A stretch of 38,192 nucleotides of DNA from Mycobacterium helveticum (GTDB lineage Bacteria > Actinomycetota > Actinomycetes > Mycobacteriales > Mycobacteriaceae), in NCBI RefSeq assembly GCF_007714205.1, contig NZ_VMQU01000049.1:1-38192 (forward strand), written 5' to 3'. The translations under genes were made by a program, and so were the position numbers. The notes beneath the pieces are model-generated. The model was not told the DNA's origin. It saw only the letters and a program-made list of their open reading frames with translations, and ran no database searches. The stretch's first letter is position 1. Every line of letters starts with the position of its first letter. Positions 33,364 through 38,192 of this stretch are shown here, piece by piece.

Positions 33364-34920
33364 ATGGCTGGCGCGACGGGCACGCACACCGCGACGGCGT
33401 CGGGTCCGGTGAGCATGACCGCGGCGCCCTACGCGGAGGTACGCGAAACCCACACGGGTGTCGTCGTGCTGGCCGGCGACCGCGCCTTCAAGGCGAAGAA
33501 GCCGGTGCTGACCGACTTCCTCGACTTCCGGACACCGCAGCGGCGCGAGCGCGCCTGCGCCCGGGAAGTCGAGCTGAACAGCCGCCTGTCACCGCAGAGC
33601 TATCTGGGCGTCGCCCACCTCAGCGACCCCGCCGGCGGGCCCGCCGAACCGGTCGTCGTGATGCGCCGCTACCGCGACGAGGACCGGCTGGCGTCGATGG
33701 TGGCCCGCGGCCCGGAAGAATCCGTCCGCGGCGTGCTGGACGCCGTCGCCGCGGCCCTGGCCGGCTTCCACGCCCTTGCCGAGCGGAGCCCGCTGATCGA
33801 CGCCCAGGGCGAGGTCGCAGCGGTCGGCCGGCGCTGGGCCGAGAACCTCGCGGAACTCGAGCGCTATGCGGGCATGGGAGTGCCTGGTGTCGCGGCCGGG
33901 GAGGTGGCACGGCTGCGCCGTCTCGCCGAGGAGTTCATCGCGGGGCGTGCGCCCCTGTTCACCCGCCGCATCGCGGCGGGTCAGATCGTCGACGGCCACG
34001 GCGACCTGCTCGCCGACGACATCTTCTACGCGGACGGGCGGCCGGCGCTGCTGGACTGCCTCGAGTTCGACGACGAACTGCGCTACGTCGACCGCATCGA
34101 CGACGCCGCCTTCCTCGCCATGGATCTGGAGTTCCTGGGCCGGGGCGACCTCGGGGACCACTTCCTGCAACGCTACGTCGCGCACGCGGCGGACACCGCG
34201 CCGCCGGTGCTGCGGGACTTCTACATCGCCTACCGCGCCGTCGTCCGGGCCAAGGTCGAATGCCTGCGCTACACCCAGGGCAAACCCGGGGCCGCCGACG
34301 ACGCCGCCCGCCACCTGGACATCGCGGGCCGGCACCTGCGCAGCGGCACCGTCCGCCTGGCGCTCGTCGGCGGCAACCCCGGCACCGGCAAGTCGACCCT
34401 GGCGCGGGGGCTTTCCGAACAGTTCGGCGCGCAGGTGATCTCGACCGACGACGTGCGGCGCGAACTGCGCGGGGCCGACGTCATCACCGGCGAGTCCGGT
34501 GTCCTGGACACCGGGTTGTACAGCCCGGCGAACGTCACCACGGTCTACGACGTGGTCCTGCGGCGGGCACAGGAGTCGCTGGTCAACGGTCAATCGGTGA
34601 TCCTCGACGGCACCTGGCGGGACCCGCAGATGCGCGCGCACGCGTACCGCGTTGCCGCCGAGTCGCATGCGGCGATCGTGGAACTCGTGTGCTCGGCGTC
34701 CACCGACCTGGCCGCCGGCCGGATCACGACGCGGCGACGGGGCAGTTCGGAGGTGACCCCGGAGATCGCCGCCGCGCTGGCCGCCCACGGGGCAGGATGT
34801 GCCGGATGGGACAGCGCACACCGCATCGACACGTCCCGGCCGCTCGAGCAGGTGCTGGCGAAGGCCCGTGGCCTCTGGGAGCGCGCGACGTTTCGAGCTG
34901 CGAGAGAGGAGCAGCGATGA
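33364..34920 (+). CDS. Phosphotransferase-like/P-loop kinase fusion (Rv2004c-like)
   Basis: A 518-aa two-domain protein. Residues about 20-320 resemble the aminoglycoside-phosphotransferase/kinase fold, with VDGHGDLLADDI (about 211-222) as catalytic loop and the acidic LLDCLEFDDELRYVDRIDD following. Residues about 330-510 are a P-loop kinase of the Zeta-toxin/AAA_33 type with GGNPGTGKST (about 337-346). The layout equals M. tuberculosis Rv2004c, a DosR-regulon gene; substrates are unknown. It starts 4 nt after the USP stop and overlaps the ketoacyl-synthase gene by 4 nt (ATGA). Met at residue 18 is an alternative start. Confidence 0.88.
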   Translation: MAGATGTHTATASGPVSMTAAPYAEVRETHTGVVVLAGDRAFKAKKPVLTDFLDFRTPQRRERACAREVELNSRLSPQSYLGVAHLSDPAGGPAEPVVVMRRYRDEDRLASMVARGPEESVRGVLDAVAAALAGFHALAERSPLIDAQGEVAAVGRRWAENLAELERYAGMGVPGVAAGEVARLRRLAEEFIAGRAPLFTRRIAAGQIVDGHGDLLADDIFYADGRPALLDCLEFDDELRYVDRIDDAAFLAMDLEFLGRGDLGDHFLQRYVAHAADTAPPVLRDFYIAYRAVVRAKVECLRYTQGKPGAADDAARHLDIAGRHLRSGTVRLALVGGNPGTGKSTLARGLSEQFGAQVISTDDVRRELRGADVITGESGVLDTGLYSPANVTTVYDVVLRRAQESLVNGQSVILDGTWRDPQMRAHAYRVAAESHAAIVELVCSASTDLAAGRITTRRRGSSEVTPEIAAALAAHGAGCAGWDSAHRIDTSRPLEQVLAKARGLWERATFRAAREEQR

Positions 34921-36014
34921 CTCGGCATTGGCTGGTGATGGAGGCGCCCGGCGAAGAGTCGCGGTTCGTCACCCGGCTGGCGGGTGCCGGCCGGCATCTG
35001 CCCGAAACACAGCTCACCACAGACGAATTGATGGCCACCACACGCCACCACACCCACATCGACCTGGAGCGGCTGACCGGGATCCGCGAACGCCGCGTCT
35101 CGGTCGGCGACGAGGACTCCTACAGCCTGGCCACCGCGGCGGCACGCAACGCGCTGGCCACCGCGCGGCTGGACCCGGCCTCGCTCGACGTGGTCGTCAA
35201 CTGCAGCATCACCAAATTGCGCGGAGGTCTGACCCAATGGCTGGAGCCCTCGATGAGCAGCGCGGTGGCCCGCGCGATCGGGGCGCACCGCGCGATGACC
35301 TTCGACGTGTCCAACGCCTGCGCCGGGATGCTCACCGGGGTGACGATCGTCAACAACTGGATCCGGCAGGGCATCGTGGAGCGCGCCCTGGTCGTCAGCG
35401 GCGAATACATCTCCCAGCTCAGCCACAACGCGGCCCGGCACATCCGCAACATCATGAGCAAGGAACTCGCCTCGCTGACCCTCGGCGACGCGGGTGCCGC
35501 ACTGGTGCTGGAGCGCGCTCCCGCCGGCTCCGCCGGCATCAGCCTGGCCGGGTTCACCACGGTCGCCGACTACAGCAGGCTCTGCCTGGCCTATCCGCGC
35601 GGTCACGACCCCGGCGCGCGGATGTTCACCGACTCCCGCGCGATCCAGCGGGCCGCGATGGACAACACCCCGGTCCTGCTGCAGGAAGTCCTTGACACGG
35701 CGGGGATTTCGATCCACGACATCGACCACGTGATCACGCATCAGACCTCCGCCCGTGCCATTCGCAAGGGGATGGCCGCGCTGTCGGAGTCCTTCGGCGA
35801 CACGCCCCGCCACGACGCGGTGATCACCGTCGACCGCTACGGCAACACGGCCTCGACGACCCACACGGTGGCCCTGGTCGAGGAACTGGAGGCGCGGCAC
35901 ATCGCGCCCGGCGAGACGATCGCGTTGATCGCGTTGGCCTCCGGGCTGGAAATCGGCGTGGTCCTGGTGACCCTGGACGAGGAATTGGTGAGCCGCTATG
36001 GGCACGACGATTGA
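34917..36014 (+). CDS. 3-oxoacyl-ACP synthase III family enzyme with intact triad
   Basis: A 365-aa thiolase-fold FabH-like condensing enzyme. The Cys-His-Asn triad is visible: C135 in SNACAGM, H275 in ITHQTSARAI and N310 in DRYGNTASTT. GDAGAALVLE and the C-terminal IALIALASGLEIGVVL complete the fold. It should form an acyl-Cys and perform Claisen condensation or acyl transfer; substrate unknown. It is not the housekeeping FabH, whose sequence and context differ. It overlaps the Rv2004c-like gene by 4 nt and the next, degenerate KAS gene by 17 nt. I know of no M. tuberculosis DosR operon that contains such a gene. Confidence 0.9.
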   Translation: MTRHWLVMEAPGEESRFVTRLAGAGRHLPETQLTTDELMATTRHHTHIDLERLTGIRERRVSVGDEDSYSLATAAARNALATARLDPASLDVVVNCSITKLRGGLTQWLEPSMSSAVARAIGAHRAMTFDVSNACAGMLTGVTIVNNWIRQGIVERALVVSGEYISQLSHNAARHIRNIMSKELASLTLGDAGAALVLERAPAGSAGISLAGFTTVADYSRLCLAYPRGHDPGARMFTDSRAIQRAAMDNTPVLLQEVLDTAGISIHDIDHVITHQTSARAIRKGMAALSESFGDTPRHDAVITVDRYGNTASTTHTVALVEELEARHIAPGETIALIALASGLEIGVVLVTLDEELVSRYGHDD

Positions 36015-36894
36015 TCGGATCGACATCGCGCGTCCCCACCGGGTGGCGGGGTGGCGTCATCGCCACAGCGCGCTGCACCTGGCCGTCACCGCGGCGAAGG
36101 ACTGCCTGAATGGAGCTGGCTGTGCCGCAAGCGAATTGGACCTGGTGGTCAACGCGGGGATCTACCGCGACCGCAACCTGGGGGAGCCCGCCCTGGCGGC
36201 GTTGATCCAGGACGACATCGGGGCCAACCCTGAGGAGCCGCACGGCGGCGGGCACGGCACGTTCTCCTTCGACGTCGCCAACGGGGCCTGCGGAATTCTC
36301 ACCGCCCTGCAGATCGTGGACGGGTTCCTGCGGGCACGCAGCATCCGCCACGCGATCGTGGTGGCCAGCGACGCCGACCCGGGGCACGGCCTCAGCGAGA
36401 ACTTCCCGTTCTCTCCGGTCGGGGCGGCGTTGTTGTGCGGATGGTCCGACGACGACGACGGCCTGGGCCGCGTGTTCTGGGTGAATTCGGCGGAAGACGG
36501 TGAGATATTCTCCGCGACTGTGGGTTTCGCCGATGCCCGCAACGTGCTCCGAGTCGGCGAGTCGCCCGGGATGGACGAGGCGTTCGCCCTCGCCGCGGCC
36601 CGGGCGGCGGGCCGCTGCCTGGATGCCGAGTCCGCGGGGTTGACGGACGTCGACCTGATCGTCGCCGCCCCGCCGCGGCCGGGGTTCCGCGCCGCGCTGG
36701 GCGGGCGGCTCGGGTTTCCGGTGGAACGCATCGCCGTCGCCGGCGACGAGCGCATGCACACCGCCGCGCTGGCGGCCGCGTTCCAGGGGCACCTCGGGCG
36801 GCTCGCGGCGGCCACGCGGGTCCTTTTCGTCGCCGCGGGCGCCGGCGTCACCGCCGGTGCCGCGCTGTACCGCCAGCGGCCGGGGCCCGCGTGA
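35998..36894 (+). CDS. Degenerate KAS III-like partner protein
   Basis: A 298-aa shortened thiolase-fold protein. It keeps a Cys in ANGACGIL (C98), but the His site reads IVAAPPRPGF (no His) and the Asn site reads GDERMHTAAL (His in place of Asn). It also lacks about 60 residues relative to its neighbour. Full catalysis alone is unlikely. Overlapping genes for a complete and a degenerate KAS III suggest a heterodimer, as in PqsB/PqsC of Pseudomonas, where one subunit is non-catalytic. Its C-terminal region (VLFVAAGAGVTAGAALY) still resembles the fold's last strands. The stop overlaps the PFK start (GTGA). Confidence 0.82.
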   Translation: MGTTIDRIDIARPHRVAGWRHRHSALHLAVTAAKDCLNGAGCAASELDLVVNAGIYRDRNLGEPALAALIQDDIGANPEEPHGGGHGTFSFDVANGACGILTALQIVDGFLRARSIRHAIVVASDADPGHGLSENFPFSPVGAALLCGWSDDDDGLGRVFWVNSAEDGEIFSATVGFADARNVLRVGESPGMDEAFALAAARAAGRCLDAESAGLTDVDLIVAAPPRPGFRAALGGRLGFPVERIAVAGDERMHTAALAAAFQGHLGRLAAATRVLFVAAGAGVTAGAALYRQRPGPA

Positions 36895-38027
36895 GGAGCC
36901 GCATCGAGCGGATCGCCGTGAGCACCGGTGGCGGCGACGCGCCGGGGCTCAACGCCGTCATCAATGCGGCCACCCTGGCCGCGCGCAACCGTGGCTGGGA
37001 GGTCGTCGGGATCCGGGACGGCTTCAACGGCCTGCTGACCCCGGAAGACTATCCCGACGGGGGGCTGATCGAGCTGACCCGTGACCGGGTGCGCGGCATC
37101 ATCCACCAGGGCGGCACGATCATCGGAACCACCAATCGCGGCAATCCGACGGCGTTTCCGGTGCACCGGCCCGACGGCACCTGGGTCGAGGTGGACCGGA
37201 CGCGGGAGCTGATCGACCGGTTCGCCGAGCACCGCATCGACGCCCTGATCCTGGTCGGCGGCGACGGGTCGATGTCGATAGGCCAGCACCTGCACGACGC
37301 CGGGCTGCGCCTGGTCGGGGTGCCCAAGACGATCGACAACGACCTGGACAAGACGGTCTCGACGTTCGGGTTCGACACCGCCGTCGACTTCGCCTCCCAG
37401 TGCATCGACCGGCTGTTCACCACCGCCACGTCGCACGGCCGGATCATCGTCGTGGAGGTGATGGGACGCTACGCGGGCTGGATCGCCCTGAACGCCGGCA
37501 TGGCGTCGGGGGTGCACGCGATTCTCATCCCGGAGATCCCGTTCGGTCTGGACCCGGTGGCCGCGTTGATCGCCGACCGCGAACGGCACGGCGCGAAGTT
37601 CTCCATCGTCTGCGTCGCCGAGGGCGCACGGCCGGTGGGTGGGGAGGTGTCGATCGTGGGCAGGTCGCCGGGGCAGGCCGAGCGGCTCGGCGGCATCGGC
37701 GCCAAGGTGGCCGCCGCGCTCGAGGAGATGACCGGACGCGAGGCCCGCACGGTCGTGCTCGGGCATCTCCTGCGGGGCGGTTCGCCCACCTCGTTCGACC
37801 GGTTGCTCGGGCTGCGGTTCGGCGGCGCGGCCGTGCGGGCCCTCGATGAGGGGCGCAGCGGGGTGATGGTGGCTCTCGACCCGCCGACGGTCGACTACGT
37901 TCCGCTCGCCGAGGCCACCCGGCGGCAGAAGACGGTCCCGCTGGACTGCGACTCGCTGCTGACCGCGCGCGACATGGGGATCAACTTCGGCGACGAGATG
38001 CCCGTGCACAGCACGATCGGGCGATGA
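36891..38027 (+). CDS. PfkA-type 6-phosphofructokinase (group III-like)
   Basis: A 378-aa PfkA-superfamily enzyme. STGGGDAPGLNAVI at the N-terminus, GGDGSM (123-128), PKTIDNDLD (145-153, catalytic D149) and MGRYAGWIAL are visible. Gly at 126 (GGDG, not GGDD) favours ATP over pyrophosphate. Lys at 146 (PKTIDND) is shared by PPi enzymes and by the ATP-dependent group III enzymes, so ATP use is likely but unproven. The GTG start overlaps the upstream KAS-like stop by 4 nt, making it the last gene of the DosR-type operon. It would be a second inducible phosphofructokinase beside pfkB. Confidence 0.92.
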   Translation: MRSRIERIAVSTGGGDAPGLNAVINAATLAARNRGWEVVGIRDGFNGLLTPEDYPDGGLIELTRDRVRGIIHQGGTIIGTTNRGNPTAFPVHRPDGTWVEVDRTRELIDRFAEHRIDALILVGGDGSMSIGQHLHDAGLRLVGVPKTIDNDLDKTVSTFGFDTAVDFASQCIDRLFTTATSHGRIIVVEVMGRYAGWIALNAGMASGVHAILIPEIPFGLDPVAALIADRERHGAKFSIVCVAEGARPVGGEVSIVGRSPGQAERLGGIGAKVAAALEEMTGREARTVVLGHLLRGGSPTSFDRLLGLRFGGAAVRALDEGRSGVMVALDPPTVDYVPLAEATRRQKTVPLDCDSLLTARDMGINFGDEMPVHSTIGR

Positions 38028-38061
38028 CGCGGGGACTCGGGAGGCTCAGGGGCTGGGGCGC

Positions 38062-38192
38062 TCAGGCCGCGCCACTGTCCTCATCCTCGTCGTCTTCGTC
38101 GTCGTCTTCGTCGTTGTCGTTGCGGCGCAGCAGTTTTTCGGGGTGCCAGTAGGTGTTGGTGCGGGGTTGGCCGCGCTCGAGGTGTGGGGGTG
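38062..38192 (-). CDS. C-terminal end of a 13E12/DUF222-HNH repeat-family protein (partial)
   Basis: The minus strand at the right edge encodes 43 residues: PPHLERGQPRTNTYWHPEKLL, then an Asp/Glu-rich tail ending in SGAA and a TGA at 38064-38062. HLERGQPRTNTYWHPEKLL is the typical end of the HNH domain in mycobacterial 13E12 repeat proteins, a multi-copy family that in M. tuberculosis hosts the phiRv2 attachment site. The N-terminus lies outside the window. It converges on the phosphofructokinase gene. Confidence 0.75.
   Translation of the reverse strand, partial: PPHLERGQPRTNTYWHPEKLLRRNDNDEDDDEDDEDEDSGAA

Noticed and set aside
36891..38027. PPi-dependent phosphofructokinase
   Set aside because: PKTIDND is compatible, but PPi enzymes usually have GGDD where this protein has GGDG, so ATP is the better first guess.

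Overview
The window is high-GC actinobacterial DNA that reads as Mycobacterium, probably a slow-growing species. The evidence is protein-level recognition of M. tuberculosis DosR (dormancy) regulon families: DevR/DosR, DevS/DosT, Rv3131, Rv2032 (Acg), Rv3127, Rv3129, Rv1733c, Rv2028c/Rv3134c, Rv2029c (PfkB), Rv2030c, Rv0569, Rv2005c, Rv2004c and Rv2006 (OtsB1). Homology calls are from memory of these families, not from a search.

Left part (1-10384), a defence/accessory block. It opens with the 3' half of an initiator-type tRNA (77-118) joined to unrelated DNA and followed by a strong hairpin (123-157). This is what a tRNA-targeting integrase leaves at the far end of an element. Next is a tightly packed minus-strand set: hipB, hipA, a CcbP-like small protein and a helicase-associated-domain protein. 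Divergent from it is a complete Wadjet anti-plasmid system, jetA-jetB-jetC-jetD (MukF-, MukE- and MukB-like proteins plus a Toprim nuclease). jetA carries two in-frame tandem repeats, one of them on the start codon.

Middle and right part (10651-38027), a consolidated DosR-type region. A CPA2 antiporter is followed by three Acg-family flavoproteins, a Rv1733c-like membrane protein, a DUF302 protein, an MprF-like membrane protein, a Rv3129-like flavin-fold protein, six tandem-domain universal stress proteins (USPs), a DUF1918 protein, a phosphoribosyltransferase/erythromycin-esterase fusion, PfkB, the DevR-DevS pair and a decayed otsB1. The last operon is USP, phosphotransferase/P-loop fusion, ketoacyl-synthase III, a degenerate ketoacyl-synthase III, and a second (PfkA-type) phosphofructokinase. 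Its genes overlap or lie 4 nt apart. I consider this operon and the promoter architecture the most novel content.

Regulation. At least eight promoters show DosR-box-like 14-mers (GGGAC-N4-GTCCC type). At six of them the proximal box lies 23-24 nt upstream of a TANNNT -10 element, and most have a second box 21-22 bp further upstream. One such promoter (30095-30159, minus) has its -10/start segment copied four times in a 14-bp array. Other 14-17 bp arrays lie between genes, two of them T-tract arrays directly after stop codons. The right edge holds the C-terminal end of a 13E12/DUF222-HNH repeat-family gene.
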